Positions 33,473 through 41,498 of a stretch of 64,000 nucleotides of DNA are shown here, piece by piece (the first letter of the stretch is position 1; each line of letters opens with the position of its first letter). The stretch is from positions 656,895 through 720,894 of the forward strand of contig JAEUVX010000002.1 in assembly GCA_016786615.1 (NCBI GenBank), given 5' to 3'. Source of the stretch: Flavipsychrobacter sp. (GTDB lineage Bacteria; Bacteroidota; Bacteroidia; Chitinophagales; Chitinophagaceae). The notes below the pieces were generated by a model. The model saw only the letters and a program-made list of their open reading frames with translations, had not been told where the DNA came from and did not search any database. The translations under genes were made by a program, and so were the position numbers.

Positions 33473-33865
33473 ATGAATGATATTACTAACAGAGACGACA
33501 TAGTATTATTGGTGAACAGTTTTTATGATGATGTAAAAAAAGACGAAACTATTGGTTATATTTTTCATCAGATAATTGGTGAAGATTGGAGCCATCATTT
33601 ACCTGTTATGTATCAGTTCTGGAACACTGTTCTGTTTGGTGAAGCCGGCTATACAGGCAATCCCGTTCGTAAACATATAGAACTCGATAAAATAATTCCC
33701 CTTAATGAAAAACACTTCACACGCTGGTATGAGCTATGGATACAAACAGTTGACAGATTGTATGATGGCGAGATAGCAGAGAAAGCGAAAGAGCGTGCAA
33801 AAGCAATGCTGCAACTCATCAGCATGAAGATACAATGGGCAAGGGAAGGCAAATCAATTCTCTAA
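33473..33865 (+). CDS. Group III truncated haemoglobin
   Basis: The 130-aa all-helical protein shows the group III pattern: DIVLLVNSFYDDVKKDETIGYIF (helices A-B), HHLPVMYQFWNTVLFGEAGYTGNP (E helix region) and the proximal His in NEKHFTRWYELWIQTVD. These haem proteins bind O2 and NO; roles in NO detoxification or microaerobic metabolism have been proposed. It is divergent from the propeller kinase, with a Crp/Fnr-like dyad in the spacer. The adenine deaminase gene follows 39 nt later on the same strand. Confidence 0.92.
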   Translation: MNDITNRDDIVLLVNSFYDDVKKDETIGYIFHQIIGEDWSHHLPVMYQFWNTVLFGEAGYTGNPVRKHIELDKIIPLNEKHFTRWYELWIQTVDRLYDGEIAEKAKERAKAMLQLISMKIQWAREGKSIL

Positions 33866-33904
33866 AGACTGTCTGATAATGACTGCTACTTAGTACTTTT
33901 AAGT

Positions 33905-35542
33905 ATGCATTCATTTTCAGTATCCGGCAAACTGATAGATATACCCGGCAGACGTATATATCCTGCAACAGTAACAATAAAAGACGGCACTATTACTGCC
34001 ATTGAAGAAAGTAATAATGTCGAGGAACAGCATATCCTTCCCGGATTTATAGATGCTCATGTACACATAGAAAGCTCTATGCTGACCCCTACAGCATTTG
34101 CACGTATGGCTGTAGTACACGGTACTGTTGCAACAGTATCGGACCCGCACGAGATAGCCAATGTCTGTGGCACAGCAGGCGTGCAATACATGATAGATAA
34201 TAGTAAACAAACACCTTTCAAAATATTCTTTGGCGCACCATCGTGCGTGCCTGCTACATTTTTTGAAACTGCTGGTGCACATATAGCTGCCGCTTCTATT
34301 AAGGATTTGCTGGATAACCCTGACATATGGTACCTGACGGAAATGATGAACTACCCAGGTGTACTTTACAAAGATGAAGAAGTGATGGCAAAGATTGCTG
34401 CCGCAAAGGCAGTGAACAAACCAATAGATGGCCATGCTCCGGGTTTGCTAGGCGAACAAGCTATTGCTTATGCTAGTGCGGGCATCAGCACAGACCATGA
34501 ATGTTTTACAATTGAAGAAGCGCTGGATAAGATTGCAGCAGGTATGCACATCATCATACGCGAAGGCAGTGCTGCCAAAAACTTTGAAGCACTACACACA
34601 CTCCTGAAAACACATCCTGAACGTGTAATGTTTTGCAGTGATGACAAACATCCTGACGACCTTGTACTGCATCATATAAACGGATTGGTGAAACGTGCTT
34701 TACAAAAAGGATATGATTTGTTTGATGTATTACGTGCTGCTTGTACCAACCCCGTACAACATTACAAAATACCAGTTGGCCAATTGAAAGTGGGTGATGC
34801 TGCTGATTTTATTATCATCAACAATCCTGATAGTTTTGATGTATTGCAAACCTATATTGGCGGTAGCATGGTTGCAGAAAAGGGCAGGCCTTTACTGCCA
34901 CATGTCAAAGTCTCACCAATCAATCATTTCAATACCAACCATAAATATCCTGCTGACTTTGCTGTACCTGTAACTAAAAATGGCGATACCATAAGAGTAA
35001 TAGAAGCAATAGAAGGACAGCTGGTTACAAATGAACTGATATTACCTAAAACTGTTGTTAAAAACAAAATAGTAAGTAACATCGCCCACGATATACTGAA
35101 AATTGCGGTAGTAAACAGGTACACTCCTGATACAGAAATAGCTGTAGCATTTATCAGAAACTTCGGGCTGCAAAATGGTGCATTAGCATCAACAGTAGCA
35201 CACGATTGCCACAACATAATAGTAGTAGGTGTTGATGATGATTCGATATGCAAGGCAGTAAATGCATTGATAGATTGCAAAGGTGGTGTTGCAGTATGTG
35301 ACGGAACCGATACACGGGTAATGGGCTTACCAATTGCAGGGCTGATGACTGATGCAGATGGTTATGATGTAGCTGCACAATACGCATCGCTGGATGCGAA
35401 AGCCAAAGAACTGGGTACGAAGCTGAAAGCACCATTTATGACCCTATCGTTTATGGCATTGCTGGTAATCCCTTCGCTGAAGCTTAGCGATAAAGGTTTG
35501 TTTGATGGTGGCGGTTTTAAGTTTACAGATGTAGAAGTATAA
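33905..35542 (+). CDS. ade: Adenine deaminase
   Basis: The 545-aa amidohydrolase-superfamily enzyme has the metal-binding HVHIESSMLTP near residue 50, DPHEIANV, GHAPGL, TDHECFT and CSDDKHPDDL, all diagnostic of the Ade (not Add) family. It deaminates adenine to hypoxanthine with a dinuclear metal centre in purine salvage. The C-terminal domain (about 360-545) ends with FMTLSFMALLVIPSLKLSDKGLFDGG, as in full-length members, so the gene is intact. A bidirectional terminator follows. Confidence 0.96.
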   Translation: MHSFSVSGKLIDIPGRRIYPATVTIKDGTITAIEESNNVEEQHILPGFIDAHVHIESSMLTPTAFARMAVVHGTVATVSDPHEIANVCGTAGVQYMIDNSKQTPFKIFFGAPSCVPATFFETAGAHIAAASIKDLLDNPDIWYLTEMMNYPGVLYKDEEVMAKIAAAKAVNKPIDGHAPGLLGEQAIAYASAGISTDHECFTIEEALDKIAAGMHIIIREGSAAKNFEALHTLLKTHPERVMFCSDDKHPDDLVLHHINGLVKRALQKGYDLFDVLRAACTNPVQHYKIPVGQLKVGDAADFIIINNPDSFDVLQTYIGGSMVAEKGRPLLPHVKVSPINHFNTNHKYPADFAVPVTKNGDTIRVIEAIEGQLVTNELILPKTVVKNKIVSNIAHDILKIAVVNRYTPDTEIAVAFIRNFGLQNGALASTVAHDCHNIIVVGVDDDSICKAVNALIDCKGGVAVCDGTDTRVMGLPIAGLMTDADGYDVAAQYASLDAKAKELGTKLKAPFMTLSFMALLVIPSLKLSDKGLFDGGGFKFTDVEV

Positions 35543-35548
35543 AAAAGA

Positions 35549-35571
35549 AAAGCCCCGCAATGCGGGGCTTT
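35549..35571. terminator. Bidirectional terminator between ade and aminotransferase
   Basis: AAAGCCCCGCA/TGCGGGGCTTT, 11-bp arms around one base, with A and T runs on both sides. Confidence 0.9.
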
Positions 35572-35589
35572 ATATCAATAAGCAAATTA

Positions 35590-36780
35590 TTAATTGTTGT
35601 ATGCTTTCAAGGCTGCTTCCAGGCAATCCATAGCACCGTTTATATCATCTGTATTCAATACATAAGCAAGGCGTACTTCATTGCGGCCCTTACCCGGTGT
35701 AGCATAAAAACCTGCTGCAGGCGCCATCATTACCGTTGCTCCGTTATGAGAGAAGTCTTCTAACAACCATTGGCAAAATTTTTCGCTATCATCAACAGGC
35801 AGCTGAGCTATTGCGTAGAACGCGCCGCCCGGCATAGGACATTTTACACCCGGCATAGCTTGCAGGCGTTTTACCAGCAAATCTCTACGCTTATTGTATT
35901 CTGCATGTACTTCATCGAAATAATCAGCAGGCAGGTCCACCGCAGCTTCACCCAATATCTGTGCAAAGGATGGAGGACTAAGACGTGCCTGTGCAAATTT
36001 CATGGCGGCATCCAGTACTTGTTGGTTTTTAGTAACGAATGCACCAATACGGCCACCACATGCACTATAACGTTTAGAGATGGTATCCATCAGTATAGCA
36101 TGTTCTTCTAACCCCTCAAGAGATAATGCTGATATATGTTTCTTACCATCGTAGCAAAATTCACGATAAGCCTCATCGCTGAACAGGAATAAATCATGCT
36201 TCAGGCATATTTCTTTCAATACCTCCAATTCCTCGCGGCTATACAGGTAGCCTGTAGGGTTGTTAGGATTGCATATCATGATAGCCTTTGTACGTGTAGT
36301 AACTGCTTTTTCAAACGCTTCAATCGGAGGTAACGCAAAACCCTCATCAATCGTAGAAGGTATCGGCACTACTTTTACACCTGCGCTGGTAGCAAAACCA
36401 TTATAATTAGCATAAAATGGTTCAGGGATAATGATTTCATCACCGGGATCCATACAACCCATTATAGCAAACAGAATAGCTTCAGAACCACCTGTAGTAA
36501 CAATAATCTGATTGTGGTTGATGTTTACATTGTTTCGGCCATAATACGCTACCAGCTTTTTGCGATAGCTTTCAAAACCTGCACTGTGGCTGTACTCAAG
36601 CACCTTCATATCTACATGGCGTACAGCATCCAGTATAGCTTTAGGTGTTTCGATATCTGGTTGTCCAATATTCAAGTGATAAACCTTTGTACCGCGCTTT
36701 TTAGCTGCTTCTGCAAATGGTACCAACTTCCTGATGGGTGAGGGCGGCATCTGCGCCCCGCGATGTGAAATTACCGGCAT
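35590..36780 (-). CDS. Class I/II pyridoxal-phosphate aminotransferase (aspartate aminotransferase-like)
   Basis: The start at the ATG at 36778-36780 gives 396 aa beginning MPVISHRGAQMPPSPIRK, the usual start of this Bacteroidota group. PLP-binding residues are seen in CNPNNPTGY, SDEAYREF and the Schiff-base Lys236 in DTISKRYSACGGRIG. These enzymes transfer amino groups between amino acids and 2-oxoglutarate; aspartate or aromatic substrates are most likely. A -7 box TATTTTTG ends 4 nt before the ATG, again predicting a leaderless mRNA. Confidence 0.93.
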   Translation of the reverse strand: MPVISHRGAQMPPSPIRKLVPFAEAAKKRGTKVYHLNIGQPDIETPKAILDAVRHVDMKVLEYSHSAGFESYRKKLVAYYGRNNVNINHNQIIVTTGGSEAILFAIMGCMDPGDEIIIPEPFYANYNGFATSAGVKVVPIPSTIDEGFALPPIEAFEKAVTTRTKAIMICNPNNPTGYLYSREELEVLKEICLKHDLFLFSDEAYREFCYDGKKHISALSLEGLEEHAILMDTISKRYSACGGRIGAFVTKNQQVLDAAMKFAQARLSPPSFAQILGEAAVDLPADYFDEVHAEYNKRRDLLVKRLQAMPGVKCPMPGGAFYAIAQLPVDDSEKFCQWLLEDFSHNGATVMMAPAAGFYATPGKGRNEVRLAYVLNTDDINGAMDCLEAALKAYNN

Positions 36781-36784
36781 GGCG

Positions 36785-36792
36785 CAAAAATA
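36785..36792 (-). promoter_or_regulatory. -7 element directly in front of the aminotransferase
   Basis: TATTTTTG on the minus strand followed by CGCC and the ATG. Confidence 0.6.
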
Positions 36793-36822
36793 GAAAACAG
36801 CAGCCTTATTTGGCACTTTATA

Positions 36823-36852
36823 TAAATAAAATCGCCCCGATAACGGGGCGAT
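36823..36852 (-). terminator. Terminator after the DUF1573 genes
   Basis: ATCGCCCCG/CGGGGCGAT 9-bp arms with a 4-nt loop (36831-36852), followed on the minus strand by a T-rich run. Confidence 0.85.
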
Positions 36853-36877
36853 ATATATTAAGTTATGATTCGTAAGC

Positions 36878-37294
36878 TTACCCTTTAGTCGGTTCAGGCT
36901 CTTTGGCAGCTACTACGGTACCTTTTATTTTCAGTTCGTAGCGCTCTTTACCACCCTGTCCGCCAGCATTTGATTTTATATAAATGTATTTGCTGAAGGG
37001 AGAAACACGGCCAACTGTGTTGTATTCAACCGTTATTTTACCGGATTGCCCTGGTAAAATTGGTTGTTTCGGCCAGCTTGGCTTCGTACATCCGCAGTCT
37101 GCAGTTGCATCATATATGATTAGCGGCTCTTTACCTGTATTGGTAAACTCGAAATCATACTTAACTGTCGGCCCTTCTTTTATAGTACCGAAGTCGTGCA
37201 AGTCACCGCTTTTAAACTTAAACTGCGGGCCATTCTGTGCATTTACCACAAATGCGGTAAATACTAAGGTTATAATAGCAAGCAAATGTTTCAT
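36878..37294 (-). CDS. DUF1573 periplasmic protein
   Basis: The 138-aa protein has a signal peptide (MKHLLAIITLVFTAFVVNAQ) and one ASH/MSP-like Ig fold: FGTIKEGPTVKYDFEFTNTGKEPLIIYDATADCGCTKPSWPKQPILPGQSGKITVEYNT. The DCGC motif and the strand pattern define DUF1573. Function is unknown; such proteins occur in envelope and cilia-like contexts. It lies 26 nt behind a second DUF1573 gene, of which it is a diverged paralogue. Confidence 0.92.
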   Translation of the reverse strand: MKHLLAIITLVFTAFVVNAQNGPQFKFKSGDLHDFGTIKEGPTVKYDFEFTNTGKEPLIIYDATADCGCTKPSWPKQPILPGQSGKITVEYNTVGRVSPFSKYIYIKSNAGGQGGKERYELKIKGTVVAAKEPEPTKG

Positions 37295-37320
37295 ATCCTG
37301 ACTATAGATTCTTATAAATA

Positions 37321-37812
37321 TTAGTTCATCTTAACCATTGACTTATTCGCCGGTACTGATGACTCAGGTGCTTTTTCAACGCTACCTTTAATAGTCAACA
37401 CTTTTGTACCTGCATTAGATACAACTGTGATTGCTTTATTGAAAGCACCCGGACGGCCTGCAGAGTGGTAAACTGCTTTTATTGAGCTTTTCTTACCTGG
37501 CAAAACAGGTTCTTTAGACCATTCAGGAGCTGTACAACCGCAAGATGCAGTAACTGAGCTAAGTATGATTGGTTCTTTACCTGTGTTCTTAAATTCGAAA
37601 ACGTGAACCGCATCCGGGCCTTCAGTAATAGTACCAAAATCATGGATGTCTGATTTAAAATCCATATTTTCTCCTTTCAGAGAAGTAGCAGGCGCTGCTT
37701 GCTGCGGTGCCGGTGCTGCAGTTCCATGATTATGACCTGCATGATTATCCTGTGCCATTGCAAAGCCGCTTGTCAAAGCGATAAGACCAAGAGATAGTAA
37801 AACCTTTTTCAT
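37321..37812 (-). CDS. DUF1573 periplasmic protein with His/Pro-rich linker
   Basis: The 163-aa protein has a signal peptide (MKKVLLSLGLIALTSGFAMA), a His/Ala/Pro-rich linker (DNHAGHNHGTAAPAPQQAAPA) that could bind metal, then the DUF1573 domain with FGTITEGPDAVHVFEF, SVTASCGCTAPEWSKEPVLPGKKS. It is the first gene of the pair and has a -7 box TAAATTTG (37840-37847, minus strand). The His-rich linker is absent from the second paralogue. Confidence 0.92.
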   Translation of the reverse strand: MKKVLLSLGLIALTSGFAMAQDNHAGHNHGTAAPAPQQAAPATSLKGENMDFKSDIHDFGTITEGPDAVHVFEFKNTGKEPIILSSVTASCGCTAPEWSKEPVLPGKKSSIKAVYHSAGRPGAFNKAITVVSNAGTKVLTIKGSVEKAPESSVPANKSMVKMN

Positions 37813-37839
37813 TTCAGATTATTTTTAAAATTATCAATA

Positions 37840-37847
37840 CAAATTTA
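37840..37847 (-). promoter_or_regulatory. -7 element of the DUF1573 operon
   Basis: An exact TAAATTTG on the minus strand, 27 nt before the ATG. Confidence 0.55.
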
Positions 37848-37904
37848 ATACCTAAGACAGCTAATAAACATTTAAAAGGTTGTTAATCCCCTGTTAAGTA
37901 TGCT

Positions 37905-37912
37905 TATTTTTG
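37905..37912 (+). promoter_or_regulatory. -7 element of the tsaC promoter
   Basis: TATTTTTG with TTA 19 bp upstream (37883-37885). The ATG is 44 nt downstream. Confidence 0.5.
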
Positions 37913-37956
37913 CCCGAATATCAAATTTAGGTATTAATCCTGACTTATAGATACAT

Positions 37957-38529
37957 ATGAGCGAGTTTGAATATGACATAAAGAATTGCATTAAAGTGCT
38001 GGAAGAAGGCGGAACAATATTGTACCCCACAGATACTGTTTGGGGTATAGGATGTGATGCAACTGACGAAATTGCCGTAGAAAAGGTATTTGCTTTAAAA
38101 AACAGGCCTAAAGAAAAGAGCCTGATTGTACTGTTGGCAGATGCTAAAGATGTGTTGCAATATGTGGCCGCCCCGCCACCGGACATAATAGCCATACTGG
38201 AAGGGTTTGATAAACCTACAACTGTGATATATGAGGGTGCAATAGGATTCGCAGATAACGCAGTGAATGAAAACGGGAGCATTGCAATCAGAGTAACGAA
38301 TGACCCATTTTGTAAAGCACTGATAAAACGTATGCAAAAACCTTTAGTATCCACCTCTGCAAATATTAGCGGCGAAGCAACACCTGCGGTGTTCAGTATG
38401 GTGTCTGACAAAATCATTCGTGGTGTGGATTATGTGGTGCAACACAGGCAGCAAGATGATACTACCAAACAACCATCGCGGCTTGTGAAAATTGACGATG
38501 ATGGCAATATGGAAATATTACGACCTTAA
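37957..38529 (+). CDS. tsaC: Threonylcarbamoyl-AMP synthase (Sua5/YrdC/TsaC family)
   Basis: The 190-aa YrdC-fold enzyme has GGTILYPTDTVWGIGCDATDE near the N-terminus, KNRPKEKSLIVLLA, and LVSTSANISGEATP, the substrate-binding motifs for Thr, bicarbonate and ATP. It makes threonylcarbamoyl-AMP for the universal t6A37 modification of tRNA. There is no C-terminal Sua5 domain, so it is the short form. The cca gene follows 24 nt later with its own -7 box. Confidence 0.94.
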   Translation: MSEFEYDIKNCIKVLEEGGTILYPTDTVWGIGCDATDEIAVEKVFALKNRPKEKSLIVLLADAKDVLQYVAAPPPDIIAILEGFDKPTTVIYEGAIGFADNAVNENGSIAIRVTNDPFCKALIKRMQKPLVSTSANISGEATPAVFSMVSDKIIRGVDYVVQHRQQDDTTKQPSRLVKIDDDGNMEILRP

Positions 38530-38537
38530 ATAAATAG

Positions 38538-38545
38538 TAGATTTG
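38538..38545 (+). promoter_or_regulatory. -7 element of cca
   Basis: An exact TAGATTTG ending 8 nt before the cca ATG, predicting a 5' leader of only a few nucleotides. Confidence 0.5.
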
Positions 38546-38553
38546 CCGCTGTA

Positions 38554-39975
38554 ATGGATATTGTTTGTACACCCGAAGAACTGGATTTGCTGGAACGCAT
38601 TGGTAATGCCGCACAAGCTATGCAAGTGCCTTGCTACCTGATAGGCGGCTTTGTACGCGACAAACTGCTGGGAAGAAACACAAAAGATGCCGATTTTGTA
38701 TGCGTAGGTAATGGCATAGAACTGGCACATGCAGTAGCAGATACATACCCGCATAAACCGCATGTTAGTTTTTTTAAAAATTTCGGCACAGCACATTTCA
38801 ACCTGCATGGATTTGATGTAGAATTTGTAGGCGCGCGAAAAGAATCTTACAGCGAACATAGCCGAAAACCGGATGTAGCACCCGGCACTATAGAAGATGA
38901 CCAGAAACGCAGAGATTTTACAATCAATGCTTTGGCAATCAGCCTGAATAAAGAAGACTTTGGCAAACTGGTCGATCCTTTTAACGGCATTGAAGATTTG
39001 AACAATAAAATACTGCGTACCCCTCTTGACCCAGACATTACATTTTCAGACGACCCGTTGCGTATGATGCGCTGTGTTCGTTTTGCCAATCAATTAGGGT
39101 TTGATATACTCCCTGAAACTTTTGAAGCTATACAACGCAATAAAGAACGCATCAAAATAGTATCCGGAGAAAGGGTTGCTGATGAACTCAACAAAATCAT
39201 GCAAACCGATAAACCTTCTGTCGGGTTGGATTTACTATACCGTAGCGGTTTGCTCAAAGAGTTCTTTAAACAATTTACGGAGCTTGCGGGCACAGAAATG
39301 ATAGAAGGGAAGGGGCATAAAGACAATTTCTACCACACACTACAGGTAATAGATAATGTTGCTGCACGCAGCAACGATTTGTGGCTGCGCTGGGCAGCAT
39401 TACTGCACGACATAGCCAAACCGGCAACTAAGCGATTTGAACCGGGGCATGGATGGACATTTCACGGACATGATGCTGTTGGAGAAAAAATGGTACCCCG
39501 CATCTTCAAACAACTGAAGCTGCCGCTGAATGAAAAGATGAAGTATGTGGCAAAACTGGTAGGCCTGCACCTGCGCCCTATCAGCCTGTCGAAAGAAGAT
39601 ATTACCGACTCTGCCATGCGTCGCCTGCTGTTTGATGCAGGTGAAGACCTTGAAGATCTGATGATACTTTGCGAAAGTGACATCACGTCTAAAAACAAAC
39701 AAAAAGTAAAACGCTACCTCGAAAACTTTGAACTGGTAAAGAAACGCCTGAAAGAAGTAGAAGAGGCTGATAAAATACGTAACTGGCAGCCACCTATCAG
39801 CGGCGAAGAAATAATGCAGCTCTTCAACCTGCAGCCAAGCCGCGATGTAGGCACACTGAAAACTGCCATACGAGAGGCTATACTGGATGGCATCATCCCC
39901 AATACCTACGAGGCTGCTTATGCTTACCTGATAACTAAAGCAGCGGAACTGGGCAAGCACCCTGTACATTCTTAA
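38554..39975 (+). CDS. cca: CCA tRNA nucleotidyltransferase/HD-domain protein
   Basis: The 473-aa class II nucleotidyltransferase has the [20 protein letters not shown] signature (Gly31-Gly32, Arg35-Asp36, DAD catalytic acids at 45-47), [11 protein letters not shown], the [17 protein letters not shown] helix, and a C-terminal HD domain ([26 protein letters not shown]). It adds or repairs the CCA end of tRNAs; the tRNA-Lys in this window has no encoded CCA, so this activity is needed. A poly(A) polymerase function cannot be fully excluded. Confidence 0.94.
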   Translation: MDIVCTPEELDLLERIGNAAQAMQVPCYLIGGFVRDKLLGRNTKDADFVCVGNGIELAHAVADTYPHKPHVSFFKNFGTAHFNLHGFDVEFVGARKESYSEHSRKPDVAPGTIEDDQKRRDFTINALAISLNKEDFGKLVDPFNGIEDLNNKILRTPLDPDITFSDDPLRMMRCVRFANQLGFDILPETFEAIQRNKERIKIVSGERVADELNKIMQTDKPSVGLDLLYRSGLLKEFFKQFTELAGTEMIEGKGHKDNFYHTLQVIDNVAARSNDLWLRWAALLHDIAKPATKRFEPGHGWTFHGHDAVGEKMVPRIFKQLKLPLNEKMKYVAKLVGLHLRPISLSKEDITDSAMRRLLFDAGEDLEDLMILCESDITSKNKQKVKRYLENFELVKKRLKEVEEADKIRNWQPPISGEEIMQLFNLQPSRDVGTLKTAIREAILDGIIPNTYEAAYAYLITKAAELGKHPVHS

Positions 39976-40000
39976 GAAACTGAAATCAATGCAAATAAAG

Positions 40001-40023
40001 AAAGCCACTCAATGAGTGGCTTT
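40001..40023. terminator. Bidirectional terminator between cca and beta-helix lipoprotein
   Basis: AAAGCCACTCA/TGAGTGGCTTT, 11-bp arms around one base, then TCTTATTATT. The core is shared with the terminator after peroxiredoxin. Confidence 0.9.
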
Positions 40024-40047
40024 TCTTATTATTCTATGCAATGAATA

Positions 40048-41358
40048 TTAGTAGTTAGTAGAACCAGGGCTCCAGTTAGTCCAACCTTTAGTCCAGTCGT
40101 TACCACCTGTGATAGCACCCCATCCATTAACAGCAGCAGGAGAACCGGCTTGCGGAGCGAAATCAGGAGCAGTCAGGTTGAATGGATTAGTCAGTTTAGC
40201 ATCAGCAGCAGTTGCAACTTTGATACAACCATCAGCAGTAGCTTTAGTTTCTACCGCAGCAGCAGTTAAACCGTTAGTTACGTCAGAACCTACTTTGAAA
40301 GGAGCAGCAACAGCGTGTACGATGTTGTTCTTGAATTCAGAAGCACCTGTAGTGTAAGCATCAGCAGCAGCATTAGACTCTATTGAGAAACCACCTTTCT
40401 GGAAACCTATCAGGATAGATTTGGTAAGAGAGAACCTTACCGCACGACGCCAGCGGTTTGCAAAGTTGTGGTTTGCAGCAGTACCTGCAGCACCATTAGG
40501 GCCTACGAAAGTGAAGTTTGATAATACAGGGCGAGTGTATGGAGTAGCACTTGTACCAGAACCATCGTTATCAGCTTCGATACCATTGCCGGCATCACCA
40601 CCGTCAACAAATACAGGATCCCTTAGAGCGATACCACCTGTAATAGTACCAGTGTAACCAAAGTCAAAATCGAAATCATCATCAGCAGTAGAGAATGCAA
40701 TCAGGTTTTTACAGTTTACTGTACCACCGAAGAATTCATACGCATCATCATTACCCCAAGACACCATGATGTTTTCGATAGTAGTACCGTTACCAACACC
40801 ACCCAATGTAAGACCGTTGATTTCTGAACCCGGAGCAGCAGCGATACCTGCGAACTCGATACGAACATATTTCAACACACCTGAATTATCTGCAGCGTTG
40901 TTACCACCATAAGAACGGCTAACACCACCTTCGATAGTAGGAGGCGTAGAACGGTTTGTAGGTGCATCACCCAGGATGATGATACCACCCCAGTCACCCG
41001 GCTTGCGTTGTCCTGCAGGTAAACCTGAAGTGAAAACGATAGGACTGCTTGCAGTACCTTCAGCCATTATTTTACCACCTTTTTCTATAATCAAAGCGCC
41101 TTTATCAGAAACATCGCTTTTAATAATTGTACCTGCAGGAATTGTCAGTGTAGCACCCGCTTTTACATATACATAACCTTTCAGTGTGTAAGGTTTTGTA
41201 TTCTTCAGCGTACGGTTTGCTGAGATGTCACCAGAAATTGTATAATTTTCTGTGTCAGGAGTAGGCGTTGTAGTATCATCATCATCGTCATTGTTACATG
41301 ATCCGAATACTGCAATGCTACCTGCTAATAAGAGAGAGAATAGCTTTTGGAATTTCAT
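40048..41358 (-). CDS. Surface lipoprotein with right-handed beta-helix-like repeats
   Basis: The 436-aa protein has a lipoprotein signal (AVFGSC, Cys20), an Asp/Thr-rich linker, and a repetitive domain. That domain begins ISANRTLKNTKPYTLKGYVYVKAGATLTIPAGTIIKSD and continues with short strands and Gly/Asn turns, as in parallel beta-helix proteins. Homologues are often misnamed multidrug transporters in databases; no transporter features are present. It follows the TonB-receptor gene on the same strand, but a terminator and its own promoter separate them. The shared phased operator suggests joint function, perhaps as the receptor's surface partner. Confidence 0.82.
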   Translation of the reverse strand: MKFQKLFSLLLAGSIAVFGSCNNDDDDDTTTPTPDTENYTISGDISANRTLKNTKPYTLKGYVYVKAGATLTIPAGTIIKSDVSDKGALIIEKGGKIMAEGTASSPIVFTSGLPAGQRKPGDWGGIIILGDAPTNRSTPPTIEGGVSRSYGGNNAADNSGVLKYVRIEFAGIAAAPGSEINGLTLGGVGNGTTIENIMVSWGNDDAYEFFGGTVNCKNLIAFSTADDDFDFDFGYTGTITGGIALRDPVFVDGGDAGNGIEADNDGSGTSATPYTRPVLSNFTFVGPNGAAGTAANHNFANRWRRAVRFSLTKSILIGFQKGGFSIESNAAADAYTTGASEFKNNIVHAVAAPFKVGSDVTNGLTAAAVETKATADGCIKVATAADAKLTNPFNLTAPDFAPQAGSPAAVNGWGAITGGNDWTKGWTNWSPGSTNY

Positions 41359-41377
41359 ACGTTCTTTAAATTTTGCT

Positions 41378-41385
41378 CAAAAGTA
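41378..41385 (-). promoter_or_regulatory. -7 element of the beta-helix lipoprotein gene
   Basis: An exact TACTTTTG on the minus strand. The phased array ends exactly 5 bp upstream, replacing a -33 element. Confidence 0.7.
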
Positions 41386-41390
41386 CCGGT

Positions 41391-41434
41391 GTAGTATTAC
41401 GCCTATATTAAGGACAGATTAAGTGAATGTTAAG
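41391..41434 (-). promoter_or_regulatory. Four 11-bp phased TAA repeats (PhoB-like operator), lipoprotein gene
   Basis: On the minus strand four contiguous 11-mers read CTTAACATTCA, CTTAATCTGTC, CTTAATATAGG and CGTAATACTAC, each with TAA at positions 3-5. The format is that of PhoB/OmpR-type activator boxes. Confidence 0.65.
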
Positions 41435-41453
41435 AAAACCACGTTTCATAAAA

Positions 41454-41484
41454 AACAAAAGCCCGCTTAATGCGGGCTTTTGTT
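41454..41484 (-). terminator. Terminator of the TonB-receptor gene
   Basis: 13-bp arms with core CAAAAGCCCGC/GCGGGCTTTTG and a 5-nt loop. Confidence 0.85.
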
Positions 41485-41498
41485 GTATCATATTTGTC

